This document shows, piece after piece, positions 34,132 through 47,340 of a stretch of 64,000 bases of DNA. The DNA is taken from positions 429,822,319 through 429,886,318 of the forward strand of contig NC_066584.1 in assembly GCF_024323335.1 (NCBI RefSeq). The letters run 5' to 3'. Within the stretch, counting starts at the first letter, position 1. Each line of letters starts with the position of its first letter. This DNA is from Lathyrus oleraceus (taxonomy: Eukaryota > Streptophyta > Magnoliopsida > Fabales > Fabaceae). Under the pieces are notes generated by a model, which had not been told where the DNA came from, did no database searches, and saw nothing but the letters and a program-made list of their open reading frames with translations. A program made the translations under genes and the position numbers.

Positions 34132-34823
34132 AACACAAAGCATATAATGTGTCATCCTTGTATAGTCCAATATTTTATTCCTTAATCCCCGAGTATACTT
34201 GATAACAACAAATAATCACAATATCTCATATCAACTTATTTGAGCATGACCATGTATTTTACAATCATATATCAAATGATCCACATACATTACTCACGTA
34301 TATGTAGGAGGGGCAAATCTCATATAAGTCACTTGTGTCCCTTAGCATGATTTGTAAAGTACCCATCAACCATCTTTATGATCACCCTGTTACGGACAAT
34401 GTTTGATTGACAATAAAGTATTCGACTCCATATCTATGGTCCATAGTGGTTTCAGGTCGAATGGTGGTATACACCACTATCACTATGAGAATAACTTATG
34501 ACACTTACATAACAAACTATGTAGTATTCTCATGATGGGTCAATCCAGTATAAATATTACTCCTAATATTTATACCTACGTGAAGACTTGATATCTCATA
34601 TCCATGACATATGAGATACAATTATCAGTCAACTCATATAATAGTTCATATGCATTATTGTTGTCATATTTGATAGTAAAGCTTGACTATGAATACTTTA
34701 AGAATAATATCCTTATGTTTAATATGATCTCATGATTATGTCAAATTTAATTAATCATTAAACTTACTAACTATACTAAGAACTTTATCATGTCATACAC
34801 AAATAACATAATAAATACAATGC

Positions 34824-34827
<4 letters not shown>

Positions 34828-34882
<55 letters not shown>
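34828..34882. repeat. (AT)n microsatellite
   Basis: About 27 AT units within the copia LTR, close to its 5' end. Confidence 0.97.
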
Positions 34883-34884
<2 letters not shown>

Positions 34885-34946
34885 AGGTCATGATACAAAA
34901 AACATATATAACCAATATTGATTGGCTATTAGGGCTTACTCTAACA

Positions 34947-35830
34947 ATCTCCCACTAGCATTAAAGTCAATCAGATATTATCTTAACATTTATCGGGTCA
35001 TTGTGTGCGTCAAGTATAATTTAAGCATAATACTTTATTAGAGTATAAGGAACTATTTCCTATGTTGGTAATATACACCTCTTCCAATTTCAACTTTCGG
35101 TCTTCTATCAAAATAAAATGAAGTATCCAAATATATATACATGGATCACTAGTGAGGTATAGTTTTATGAACTTACAAGATTAATCCATTATCACCGTGA
35201 ATGAGATCAATAGGATATGCAATACAAGAAACACAACTTTCTTCCCAAGAATTAGCAAAGCGATCCAAATCATATATTTGACATTTGTACTAGAAGCAAC
35301 AATTATCTGAGGCCTTTTTCAACTTATACAATTGTCATCCAAGCATAACGTTTAATTTATATTATGATATGAATATATATTTCATAAATTTTGGAATAAC
35401 ATCATTGTAACTCCTTTACAATGATTATTCTCATATACTCTAAAGAAAAGGAACACCAGGTCCTTTTAAGATATCCATAGACCTTCTTGATAGTGATATA
35501 GTGATGAACACGTTAATCATTTTGGTACTATTGTTTATGCTCATAGCATATGGTGCATCTAGTGCAGTATATATCGTTGTGCCATTTTTTTTATCCAATG
35601 AGGTAAGACATTATCCATTAGACAAAACACCATGCCACACATGCAATAATCTTAATGTGAGATTATGCATATTAGGTGTTTCAACACTTCTTCGGAATAT
35701 GTACTTGTGATAGGATTGAGATTCATCAAACATTTATCTCTATAGATTCTGATTCCTAATCTTTTAAGAAACCTCCCTAAGCATTTCATCAAAATCATTT
35801 CCTTAACCATGTCCTATATTGGTGTTGTAG
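34947..35830 (-). pseudogene. Degenerate Ty1/copia pol 3' part
   Basis: Upstream of the polypurine tract the minus strand shows weak remnants of the copia RNase H region, for example IDLIHGDNGLI near 35180-35210, which corresponds to the usual V-T-L-x-C-D-N-x-G-A-I motif. Stops are frequent and no frame exceeds 70 codons. Content between 35440 and 35830 is too decayed for a firm domain call. The right boundary at about 35830 is where plus-strand env-like sequence begins. Confidence 0.45.
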
Positions 35831-37290
35831 GGAATTTGTTTTGATGATTAATATGTCGCATGTATACTATACTAGAAATGAAGGAATGTGTGTTATGAAC
35901 ACCAAAGAAATCAGCAATGAAGCAAAATTTATCAAATCAAGTTTGTTTCACAACTCTGATGACTTTGGAAAGGTGAAGAATATGCATGTTACATATAGGC
36001 TTAGTTTTAAAATTCTTATTAGCTGTTTGATTCCTAGGGAAGGAAGTACTGATCAGATTTCATGGGATCATAGACACTTCATTTGGTTTTTGGTGAATAG
36101 AAAGAAGATCAATTGGTTGCATACATCTTTAATCATCTTTGTGAAGCTATCCAGGAAATCCACAAGAATGATAAGAAAAATGTTCCTTATGCAACGCTTT
36201 TGTATGAACTCTTCTATCAGAGTAGACTGATTCGGAATCTGAAGAATGCTAGTGCTACTAAGGATTGGGAAGAATCCTTCAGAAGCATTATTTTTGCTGT
36301 TGTTTTGGGCAATATGAAAATCATAAAAAAAAGGATGTTGTGAATCCAGAAGCTAGTTTAAGAATCAAAAGTGTCAAGACTTCTTATATTGAGGATTTTC
36401 ATATCATCTCTAAGTTAAACAACCCATAAGTGATTCGGGAGTATATCAATATGGTCAAAGAAAAAGCTGGTGTCATTTTGACAATGGATGATATTTCATA
36501 GGCACCAAAAGATGTGTACAAGCCTTCTAGGAAGAGAAAAGTTGTTGCATATGAGGCTTAGCAGGAGACTCATAAGCCACCCAAAAATAATGTTGTATCA
36601 CTTATTCAGAAGGAGGTGAATGAGGTAGTCTCTTCCATTGTTATATCACCAAAAAATATACTAAGACAAGGAGTGAAGCCACTGGAAAAACTCCTTTAAG
36701 GATAACTTTTTCAACTGTCTCAGCAACACCTACAAAGAAACTGAGGAATATGGTTATAGCTATTGAAGAAGAAGAATGAGAATAAGAGGAAGAGGGAGAT
36801 AATTAACCTCTGGTCAAGAAGACCAAAGAGATGATGAAACAAACTGAAGACATGCTTAAAGAAGTTATTCAAGAAGGAGCCATAATGATAGCATCTGTAC
36901 TGAAGAATATGGCTATGGATGGCCCATTAGATGTTGAGGTTCTGAAGAAACAAGATTTACAGGTAGAAGATATTGCATAAGCTATTTTGAAGAGTGTATG
37001 GGGAGTTGAAAGTTTTACAGAGTATCTGGCTCTAAAAGTTGTTGAGGAAAAAGCTGCAAAAGCTAAAATCTCATGTACATTTATTTATCCTATCTCTGAT
37101 TTAGTTTTAAATTATGCATGTGCTCAATCTATAACTAAAACACCAACCCCATATCAATCACCTACACATTCATTTGAATATACACCCTCACCAAAACTTG
37201 ACATGGTTCTACCTTTGGAACATGCCATGCCTTCCACTAAACCAACCTCTGAATCTGATTCAGATGAATTAGATTCATAAACCATAATTC
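35831..37290 (+). pseudogene. Degenerate envelope-like / plant transposon protein ORF
   Basis: Overlapping plus-strand frames give the order seen in the env-like ORF of legume Sirevirus or Athila/Calypso retroelements: a domain with VAYIFNHLCEAIQE, then NVPYATLLYELFYQ and LIRNLKNA (36113-36250), and a basic PSRKRK segment near 36520. A charged, Ser/Pro/Thr-rich tail follows (36987-37280; ends SESDSDELDS and a stop). Frames shift at least three times (near 36110, 36340 and 36960). No transmembrane segment is convincing. It is on the opposite strand to the adjacent copia pol, so it belongs to another insertion. Confidence 0.45.
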
Positions 37291-37513
37291 TGATTCTAAA
37301 CTCATTTAAAAGTTCATCTATCATGGATAAATTATCAAAGCATCTAGTTTGTGAGTTTTCTTCAGATAATCAATATGAACAAAACCAACTAGTGTGTATC
37401 CCAAAATCTAAACAACCCATTCTCTTAAACACCATGACTAATACTTATCAGATCATGGAAACCATACTAGAAGACCAACCCATATAAGCCACACCGCTTC
37501 AAGCCATACCCTT

Positions 37514-38405
37514 TATCCTACCATAAATTTGATCTTGAGTTTTTTCACTTGCATTAGCATAGCGAAAGTCGGTTCATCTTATCATGCATTCTTTCAGTCA
37601 AAAGCATTCATCAGGAGTTTATATGAAAAGTCATAAGTTCTAGCATTTTTATCTGGTCTTGATGACATTTATTCATTCATCTACTGATTAAGAAGTCAAA
37701 AGACTTGTCTTCTCAATCTTAGTACATCGTCTATTCCACTGCATCCTGTTTCAGAGGTCCAGAGGGTGACAATCAAGAATATTATCGTCATGTGAATCTT
37801 TGTAGGGTTTTAACTGTAACTAGGAATCATAAGCAAATGGTCCAAGAGCGATTCATTTGCATTTTATTATTTATTCATAATTTCTCGATCAGTAATTCAA
37901 TGCATTCACAAGATATTTCCATTTACTCACTCATCACAACCTGCATTTCGTTCAGCATTATCATACCCTAAATTTTACCCTGAGTTTTTCACTCGCATCA
38001 GCATAACATAACATAAATCGATCCATTTTGTCGTGCATTTCTTCAGTCAAAAGGGTCTATCAGGGTTTAAGATGAAAAGTCGGGAGTTCTGGCATTTTAT
38101 ATGATCTTGATGATGTTCATTCAGTCATCTATTGATTAAGAAGTCGAAAGATTTGATTTCTCAATCTCAGTGCATCATTTGTTTCCATTTTATCATGATT
38201 TCAAAGGATCAGAGGGTGACCAATAAAAGTATTATCGTCATCTGAATCTTTGCATAATTTTATTTGTGTTTGAGAATCAGAAGCAAATGGTGTGAGGGTG
38301 TTTCATTCGCACCTGATTGTCTATTCACGATTACTCAGTAAACAATTTAGTGCATTTACAAGACATATGCATTTTTCTACTTGTCATAACATACATTTCG
38401 TTTCG
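37514..38405 (+). repeat. 446-bp tandem duplication at the start of the Ogre-3 LTR
   Basis: 37514-37958 and 37959-38405 are diverged copies sharing TGAGTTTTTTCACT/TGAGTTTTTCACTC, AGTCAAAAG, GTCGAAAGA/GTCAAAAGA, AGAGGGTGAC, ATTATCGTCAT and AGAAGCAAATGG/TAAGCAAATGG in the same order. Confidence 0.8.
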
Positions 38406-39080
38406 CATAGTGCTTCAAATATCGCTTGAAGTAATTTTTAGATTCTATAGACAGACCATTCGAATCGTTTCTCAAATGTGCATCAAATTAGCGGGCGAAA
38501 AATTTCAAAATTGAACTTGCAGACGTCAGTTTAATTAATCTAACTTTCGCATAGTTCAACCTTGATGACTTGTTTTATTTTTAATTTTTATATTTTTTTT
38601 GACTATTTTTTCGGTCGCATTCTGATCAGCCTGAACCGTTTAACTGGTCATTTTTTTATTTCAAAATTTGCTTTAAACATGTCTGTTTTCGAGAAGTTTA
38701 TTTCGCACTGATAATTTTGGTGCATTCACTTTATTTTATTTTTATTTTGTGCCCAATTTTTGTTCATTTTTTTATCCGATTATTTTTCCTTTTTAGCAAA
38801 TATAATTAGTAGGTTTATTTAAAATTAATCATGTTCGTTTTAATCTTTTAATTTTATTATATTTATATACTTTGTTTTTAAGCTTTTTGTAAGAAATATA
38901 TAATTTTATTTTAAAAAATTTTAATTTTATTATATTTATATACTTTGTTTTTTAAACTTTTTGTAAAAAATATATAATTTTATATTTTAAATTTTTTAAT
39001 TTTATTACATTCATATATTTTATTTTTTAAAGATTTTTCTTAAATAAATAATTTTATTTTATTTGTATCTTTTAACTTTG

Positions 39081-39220
<140 letters not shown>

Positions 39221-39720
39221 TTTTTAAATTTTTAGGAATTATATGTTTATTATGAAAAGAAAAAGAATAGAAAATTATGTATTTTTCTCCCTCCACAAAT
39301 CAGTGGCCACGTCTCACATTTCCCAGCCACAAACTATCAAACCGCCATGTTCTCTCACACATACTTAAAACTTTAAACTTTTTCTGTTTCACCTTACATC
39401 AAGACTGTTGTATGTATGCAGAGACTATCAAAACTTGTCCTTTTTGGGGCTATACCATCACATTAGGCATCACATTTAATTTTACCTCACAATCACAAAG
39501 AAAAACTCTCGCTCTGTTTACATTTCTTCAGAGGAAAGATAGTAGACTCCACAAAATTTGTTTCTTTATAGTGATGATTCTTTTTCATTGTTAGGACAAA
39601 AAAATTAGAATATCTACTCCACCTTTACATTGTGTTCTCCTAACAAACACCATGAAAGTAACCAAACTTTAACATTAAAAATAACAGAACAACAACTCAA
39701 AGTTTCAAAATAAAAACGTA

Positions 39721-39792
39721 ACTTCCTCCGTCCCAATTCGCTTTTCCGACAGTGGAACTTCCTCCGTCCCAATTCGCTTTTCCGACAGTGGA
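39721..39792. repeat. Perfect 36-bp tandem duplication
   Basis: ACTTCCTCCGTCCCAATTCG plus the next 16 bases occur twice without a difference (39721-39756, 39757-39792). Confidence 0.95.
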
Positions 39793-40265
39793 ATCATCTT
39801 CGCCATAGTAACCTGTTTCTATTCCTCCATCATGTCACCACCGCAGACGTTTCCGGCAAAACCGTTGTATCAACGTTCGATCTAAACCACCACCATTTCG
39901 TTAGAGACAGGTTTGGTTTCTTTATTTTAGTTGGAGAGGAAGAGATTTTATTTTCTTTTGATTTTTTTTTGAGAGAAGAGAAAGGGAGATCAGACGTGAG
40001 GGAGAGAGAGTTGAGAAGAAAAGTTTTTTTTTTCATTCAGAAAACATGTTTTTATTTTACCAACTAATACACATGTAGAGGAAGAGCATGAGTTATTTTT
40101 TGACTTTTTTTAAAATAAAAAAAAATACCCCTGCCATGTGTCAAGTTATAAGTGGTGATACATAAATTTCCAAAATCACTTCCACTCTCCCTCTGTTCAG
40201 TTTTTCTACCGTCTCACCCCTCTTTTATTTGTCTTTTTTTTTTTCTCTCTCTCATTTATTTCACA

Positions 40266-40466
40266 TTATTATTATTATTATTTGTAATTATTATTATCAT
40301 TATTATTATTATTGTAATTATTATTACTATTATTATTATTATTAATATTATTATTATTACCATTAGTTTAATATTAATTAGTAATATTATTACTAACTTC
40401 CTATTTATTACTATTATCATCATTGATTATTGTTATTCTAATTCATTAATTATCATTTATTCTCTA

Positions 40467-40501
<35 letters not shown>

Positions 40502-41045
40502 TGATGTTACTATTATTATTATTTATTTTATTTATTTCATTTATAAAATATTATTATTTATTTATTGATTTTTTATTGTTATTCTTATTATTTGTTGTTA
40601 TTATTGTTAGTATTATTATTAATTGCAATTATTAGTATTATTGAATTTTTATTTATCATTATTCATTATTATTTTTTTAATTTTTTATTTTATTAAGTAT
40701 TAATATTATTATTTATTTATTTATTGATTGATTGATTTAATATTATTATTATTATTAGTATTACTATTAATTGCGATTATTAGTATTACTGAATTGTATT
40801 TATCATATTCTATTATTGTTTGTTTATTTTTTATTTTTTATTAACTATTATTATTATTATTATATATTTATTTATTTTGTTTATTTTTATTATTCTAATT
40901 ATTAGTTATTATCATTATCAATTATTGTCATTATTTGTTTATTTTATTTTATTTATCATTATTTATTATTATTTGTATAAGTTTTCCAGATTATTATTAT
41001 TATTAGTTTTGTTTTATTATTATTATCATATTTATTTATTGATTA
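40266..41045. repeat. (ATT)n-rich microsatellite field, copy A
   Basis: Imperfect ATT/TTA repeats across almost 800 bases. The Ile- and Phe-rich frames in it are artefacts of composition. Confidence 0.95.
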
Positions 41046-42536
41046 ATTGGTCATTACTTATTAAATTGTCTTTTAAAAAAAAATTGATTTAATTGTCCGA
41101 TTGATTTTTCACAAATGCGTAGTAATTTTAAAATTAAAAATTCAATTTAACTTCCGATTTTACCTCGAGTCCCTTGGCTTTCTCTTGGGCCTTCTTACAG
41201 ATTATTTTTTTCAAACTGTCTTTCAAAACTTATATCATTTAATTATTATATTATATCCCCATTCGACAAATTGTACCCCCATTCCCGAAAATGTGTAATA
41301 AATTTACCGCTTTCATTTACTTTACTGTACTATTTGATTGTTAATAGAAGATTAAAATCAACCATTTTAGAAAAGAACAAAAACAAACACTCGATCTAAC
41401 GTCGAGTCTTTTTTTTCCCAAATCAAATCCAAATTGATTGTAAAGTCGAGCACTGCCCCCGCCACATCCAAATTATTTTTCATAAGTCAACTTCTGACAC
41501 TTGATCCAATGTCAAGTCGTCCCCCTATTTTCAAAAGCTTTTCACAATAAAAATGGAAGAAACTGATTAAGTTTAGACTTTCTCTGTTTCGGATGTTAGG
41601 ATACTGCTGTAGAGCTCAATGTTCAAACATTCGTCTTCCATCTTAAAATACAATAATGACTAAAATTAGGTCATTTCTCTTATAGAAGAAAAAGATTGAT
41701 TGGGTATCGACCTTCTCTTTCCCGATTATTTGGACACTGCTGTAGAGCTCTCTGTCTGATTAATCGTCTTCCGTTAATGAACTTTGACCTAATTTGCCAC
41801 ACATTTTCATAAACAAACTTTTGGATGAAAAGAGAGTGATTGGGCTTAGACCTCTTCCTTTTCGAGCATCTGAGTACTGCAGTAGAGCTCTCTGCTTGGA
41901 TGTTTGTCTCCGCTTAAAATCAACTCAAACTTATCAAACTTATTTTCCGCCCTCGTGCGACCCCGAAAACATTTTCAGAAAAGAGTATGCAACATCCATT
42001 TTGATGCGAAACAAATAAATACTTCATCCTCCAAGAGTGAGCAACAAGTAAAGGTTTAATCGCTCAAATATGATCCAAGCATCACTCTCTTTAAAAGCAA
42101 TCCACCCAGTAGTTCTCTTTGGGTAGAACTACGTATGCCTTGAGTTCTTCATAGCACCTGGAGATACGTAGGAGCAGGATTGCGAAATCTTGTCAGGCAC
42201 ATTAATATTAAAAAACCCTAAGTCTTTCCTTTCTTTCTTTCTCTTTCCTCACTCGATAAGTAGAAGTTCGCAAATGATATCACGCTAACACTCTAACATG
42301 AAACTAACTAAATGGATCCCATCGAGTACGATGAATGCGAGGGGTGCTAATACCTTCCCCTTGCATAAACGACTCCCGAACCCGATTTGGTTACGACGGC
42401 CATTTCTTTTTGATTTTTGTGGGTTTTATCGATATTTCCCCTTTTCCTCTTTGGAAATAAATAAAGTTCGGTGGCGACTCTGTTTTGTTTGTATTTCGAG
42501 CGTTCCTTACGCTTGGGTATTTTTCACACCGCGACA

Positions 42537-43503
42537 AGCATAACGCCTAAAATATCAACCAGAATAAACTTTTAGATTTATAGACATATCGGTTGAATCA
42601 ATTTTCAAATGTAGATAGAGTTAGCATGCGAAAAATTTCAAAATCGAACTGACAGACATCAGTATTATTAATCTACGATTCACGTTGTTTAACATGACAT
42701 GCTCATTTTAGTTTTCAACTACATTTTCGGTCACATTTTGAGTAGTTCGAGCCTATTTAACAAATCGTTTTTCACTTTAAAATTTGATCAAAACTTGTCT
42801 GTTTTTCAGAAGTTTATTTCGCGCTGATCATTTTAGTGCATTCATTTTAATTTTTTGAGCATTTTTGTGTCTGATTTTTATTCATTTTGAGCCCTTTTAT
42901 TTTTATTTCTTTATCAAGGTGTTCGAAATGAAATAATATTTTTTTTTTATATTTTATTTCGATTTGGTTTTAATTATTTATATTAGTTTAATTTTATTTC
43001 ATTTTTAACTAGTTTAATATCTTCAAACGGACACTTTTGACATTAATATAATTGTGAACCCTAAATGTACTTGTATATAAGCTTAAGTGTTGGACCAATT
43101 GAGGGGGAATCAACCGTTATTCTTCACTCCTAATTCATAAAATCAAAAATGAAAACAAAACAAAAAGTGAGAAATTCCTTAGATTTCCTCGATAGCAATG
43201 CCCCATGTTCATTTGGATCTTTCTCTCGCTAACTCCATGATGAAAAAAGAAGTAACAAAAAAAAATGTCACAGAGTGATGATGTTGGAAGTGGTTTAGCA
43301 AAGTTGTTGTTGTCGTTTGAAAAAATATTAAGTGATGTTGGTCGGAGTGTGGACTTACATTCTATTTTTGAGATGGAAAAATAGGTATTTAATTTTCTAA
43401 TTTTTTACATAAGTTCTTGCTTGCTCACACCAATTTCAAATTCCCTTCAGCCACCGACCACCGTAAGTCTCTCTCTTTTTTTTTTTTCTTTCATTTATGT
43501 TTG

Positions 43504-43570
<67 letters not shown>

Positions 43571-43652
43571 TATTCCATTATTATTATTATTGTCATCATT
43601 ATTATTATTGATTTTATTATTATTATTATTCTTAATTACTAACTATTATTAC

Positions 43653-43686
<34 letters not shown>

Positions 43687-45689
43687 TACTAACTATTATT
43701 ATTATAACTATTATTATTATTATTATTATTAGTATTATCATTGTCACTAACTATTTATTATTGTTATTATTATTATTATTATTGTTGTTGTTATTATTAT
43801 TATTATTTGTTATTGATTGTTATTATTACTATTTTTATTATTAGAAATTATTGATTATTATTATTATTGTCATTAATAATTATTAACTAATTTTTATTAT
43901 TGTTTACTAATTATTATTTATTTTTTGTTTATTATCATTGTTATTTGTTATTTATTGATTAGATTGATTATTTTTAAATTATTAAAAAGAAAATTTAATT
44001 AAATTGTCCCATCGGTTTTTAGATGTGTTGCAATTTTAGAGTTAAAACTTCAATTTAACTTCAGAAACTACTTAAATGCATAAAGTTTATTGACCGAACT
44101 CAAATAGAATAATATGAATTATTTTACGATTGCTTAACCTAACGCTAAATTCAGTAGATTAATTGTCATTTTATTTTACCTTTAAAAAATATTGTTTAAA
44201 TCATCAAGTTGTTGGATTTTCAAATGCATTGCAATTTCTGAGTTAAAAATTCAATGTAACTTCAGATAGAGTGATTCCTACATGAATCACTTTACAATTG
44301 CTTAACATAGCGCTAAATTCAATAGTTTAAAACTCCGATTTATTTATGGTCCCTTAGCTTTATCTTAAACCTTCTTACAATGAGATTGTTGTCTATTTAG
44401 AGTTGTTTATTGAGTTTGTTTGTTACTTGTTGTATTATATTCCCATTCGACAAATTGTACTCTCATTCTTGTAATATGTAATAAGTTTACCGCTTTCATT
44501 TATTTTATTGTGTTTGTTGATTGTTAATTCAAATATTAAAATCAACCCCTTTTAGAAAAGAACAAAAATGAACACTCGATCCAACGTCAAGTCTTTTCCC
44601 AAATTAAATCCAAATTGAATGAAAAGTCGAGCATTTCTTCTGATTAATCCAAACTCTTTTCATAAATCAACTTCAGACATTTGATCTAACATCAAGTCGT
44701 TTCCATTTTAAAGTTTTTCACAATAAACTGAAAGAATTTGATTAGGTTTAGACTTTCTCTTTCTCGTGTTAGGATACTATTGTAGAGCTCCATGTTCGAA
44801 CATTCGCCTTCCATATTAAAATACAATAATCATCTGAATTAAGTCATTTCTTTTATAGAATAAAAAATTGATTGGATATCTATTTTCTCCTTCCCGGTTA
44901 TTTGGGCACTGTTGTAAAGCCCTGTATGAATAATCGTCTTCCGTTAATGAACTTTGACCTAATTCGCCACACATTTTCATAATAACTTTTGGATGAAAAG
45001 AGAGTGACTGGGCTTAGGCCTATTCCTTTTCAGGTATTTGAGTATTGTGGTATAGCTCCCTGTTTGGATGTCTGTCTCCATTTAAAAGCAACTTAACAAA
45101 TCAAACTTATTTTCTGCCCTTTGCATAACTTCAAAAACATTTTTAGAAACAAGTATGCTTTATCCACGTCGACGTGAAACAAACAAAGACTTCTTCCTCC
45201 AAGAGCAAGTAACAAGTAAAGTTTTAGTCACTCGATATGTCTAAAAGATCACTCCTTAAAAGCGTTCAACCCATTAGTTATTTTTAAGTAGAACTACGTA
45301 GCCTTGAGTTCTCCATAGCACCTGAAGATACGTAGGAGTGTGATTTCAGAATCTTGTTAGACACCCTTTTAATAAAAAAACTTTGCTTTCTTTCTCTTTT
45401 CTCAATCGATAAGTAGAAGATATCAAACGATATCACGCAAACACTCTTACATGAAACTAACTAAATAGGTCATGTTAAGTACAATTGATGTGAGAGGTGC
45501 TAATACATTTTCCTTGCATAACTGACTTCTGAACCCGAATTTGGTTACGATGACCAATTTCCTATTCTTTTAGGGGTTTTATCGATATTTTCTCTTTCCT
45601 TCTTTGGGAATAAATAAAGTTCGGTGGCGACTCTGTTTTGTTTATATTTTGAGCGTTCCTTATGCTCGGGTATTTTTCACGCAGTGTCA
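42537..45689 (+). repeat. Ogre-3 LTR copy B (lacks the first ~450 bases)
   Basis: Aligns with copy A from about 38404 onwards: GCGAAAAATTTCAAAAT (near 38492 and 42629), the CAGACATCAGT region, the ATT field, the GATACTGCTGTAGAGCTC-type block, GAGATACGTAGGAG and the final TTCGGTGGCGACTCTGTTTTG. Ends CACGCAGTGTCA just before the primer site, so this is the functional 3' end of the 5' LTR. Confidence 0.7.
43506..43965. repeat. (ATT)n-rich microsatellite field, copy B
   Basis: Includes a run of about 21 perfect ATT units from 43506. Tyr-, Ile- or Leu-rich frames here are compositional artefacts. Confidence 0.95.
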
Positions 45690-45691
45690 GC

Positions 45692-45710
45692 TGACGACTC
45701 TGCTAGGGAT
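45692..45710 (+). other. Ogre-3 primer binding site
   Basis: TGACGACTCTGCTAGGGAT follows the LTR end by two bases, as in Ogre-1, with one change in the TGG start. Confidence 0.7.
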
Positions 45711-45935
45711 GACTACCTAAGCGAGTCCACCCTAGTTTAGTTTGTTTGTGATCGGGCGTTTACCTCTATCTATTTGTTTGCTTCTTATCATATTTATCTT
45801 TATATGCCTTTATTACTATATATTAACTGTTGTATATCATTGTTATATGGTATCCTGGAAACTTTATGGATTATTGGCATTGTGTGAGGAAAAGCTTTAT
45901 ACCCGAGCTATGAGAAAAACCTAAGTTAAGACAGT

Positions 45936-46445
45936 GGTTGTGTAGTATTGACCTGCGAGACATCAGACTCGTTGGGTTGATGCGAGAACCCCACTCAGAT
46001 GAGATCCCTTAAAAGGATTATTGTCTTATGATTAGTCGTTGTGGTTGTGATATTTTCAACCTCGATCCATGATTCTGATGACCTTTTGAGAATCCTGAAC
46101 TAATGGCTTTTAGGACTGATGGTTGGGTAGTAATGATCTTTGAGACTTATGACTCATTGAGTTAATCCTAAAACCTCACTCAGAATAGATCCTCTCGAGG
46201 GTATTATTATCTTATGGTTAGTCGTTTTGACGATAATATCGCCAAATGGGATCCATGACTTTGGGAACTATGTCTAGAATCGAGGAGTCGATGGTTGTGT
46301 AGTGTTGACTTACGAAACCTATGACTCATTGGGTTGATACAAAAGCCTCACCTAGAGTGGATCCTCTTAAGGATATTATTATCTTACGATTATTCATAAT
46401 GGCAATAATGTTTTCAAATAGAGTCCATGACTTTAGGAACCTAAT
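45936..46445 (+). repeat. Three ~175-bp tandem repeats in the Ogre-3 leader
   Basis: Copies start near 45936, 46121 and 46292 (GGTTGTGTAGTATTGAC, GGTTGGGTAGTAATGAT, GGTTGTGTAGTGTTGAC). Each continues with ATGACTCATTGGGTTGAT-like, CCTCACTCAGA-like, ATTATTATCTTA and TCCATGACTTT-like blocks. Confidence 0.85.
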
Positions 46446-46699
46446 TAAACCCTATAGCCACTATGTTGTGACAATCATTTTATGCCTGGAAATCAGAACC
46501 GTTATGTCGTGAGAAGTTTGTAATTTGGGCAATTTGAAATCTCACAGTATCGAGAAACCATACATACCATCATTTCATCCATATGTGGCATGACATTGCA
46601 TTTTTGCATATCAAAAACAAAATTATGCATTCACATGCATTAAATGTGCATCATGCATTTTCATTTCTCAAACAAAAAACTCTCATCTCGTCTCTTCTT

Positions 46700-47340
46700 C
46701 TCTCTAGTAAATCAAGTTGATTCATCGACATCAGTATGCTACTCGCACCAATACTAGAAGAGTAATTTACCAAGTTCAATAAGAACAAGCTGTCATGAGA
46801 GGGGAAATCAACTCTGCCAAAATAAAAATCGATCAGATCCTTGAGACTATATAAGTTCTGGCCAGAAGAGAAGAGGAAATTCATAATGTCGCTGTTGTTA
46901 GGAATGATGTTCCCGTCCAAGGGCATGCTTCACATTTAAGACCTACAGGTCATATTCCCAATCATGTGATTTATGGTCGTCCTCCTGGTTTCACTCCTCC
47001 GCCTGAGGAAACTCATGTGCCTCAGCCGATACATATCTCTGGAGTCACCAAGGAAGTTACTCCGTAAGGGGCGCTTGTTGTCAATTAAATCCTCATTCCT
47101 CACACTGATAAGAATATCCAAGATAAGTACAAAATGCAAAACTATCAGAGGGTTGCTCCAGTGGTCAATCTTGCTTTTGCTCAGCATTTGAAGCTATCCA
47201 AATGTGTTGTGCCTTGACAAAAAAACTTAGATTCATTAAGGGGCTTAACTCAACCAGCTTGAGTTCTCTAGAAATATGTCTAGTGCCAGATGTGGTGATG
47301 CCTCATAAGTTTAAGCCGCCAAAATTTGAGAAGTACAAGG
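46700..47340 (+). pseudogene. Ogre-3 gag, N-terminal part, degenerate and truncated
   Basis: Plus-strand blocks match Ogre gag: GEINSAKIKIDQILET then LARREEEIHN (about 46800-46890), GRPPGFTPPPEETHVPQP (46975-47030) and, at the end, CLVPDVVMPHKFKPPKFEKYK (47280-47338, roughly), which is the entry to the gag core. Stops lie between blocks. The sequence breaks within the Lys-Gly after the KFEKYK motif because Ogre-2 begins at 47341. Confidence 0.75.

Larger units (their letters stand above)
33634..34946 (-). mobile_element. Ty1/copia 3' LTR, proximal part (split by Ogre-1)
   Basis: Continuation of the copia LTR interrupted at 15914. In minus orientation it starts TGTTAGAGTAAGCCC (ending at 34946) and is preceded by the polypurine tract GCTAGTGGGAGAT (34947-34959), which fixes the orientation. 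It contains two AT runs. Confidence 0.7.

Noticed and set aside
34014..34202. Frame with alternating Ile-Tyr
   Set aside because: Reading of a (TA)n run in the copia LTR.
43417..43844. Frames with long Tyr, Ile or Leu runs
   Set aside because: They are the three readings of an (ATT)n microsatellite.
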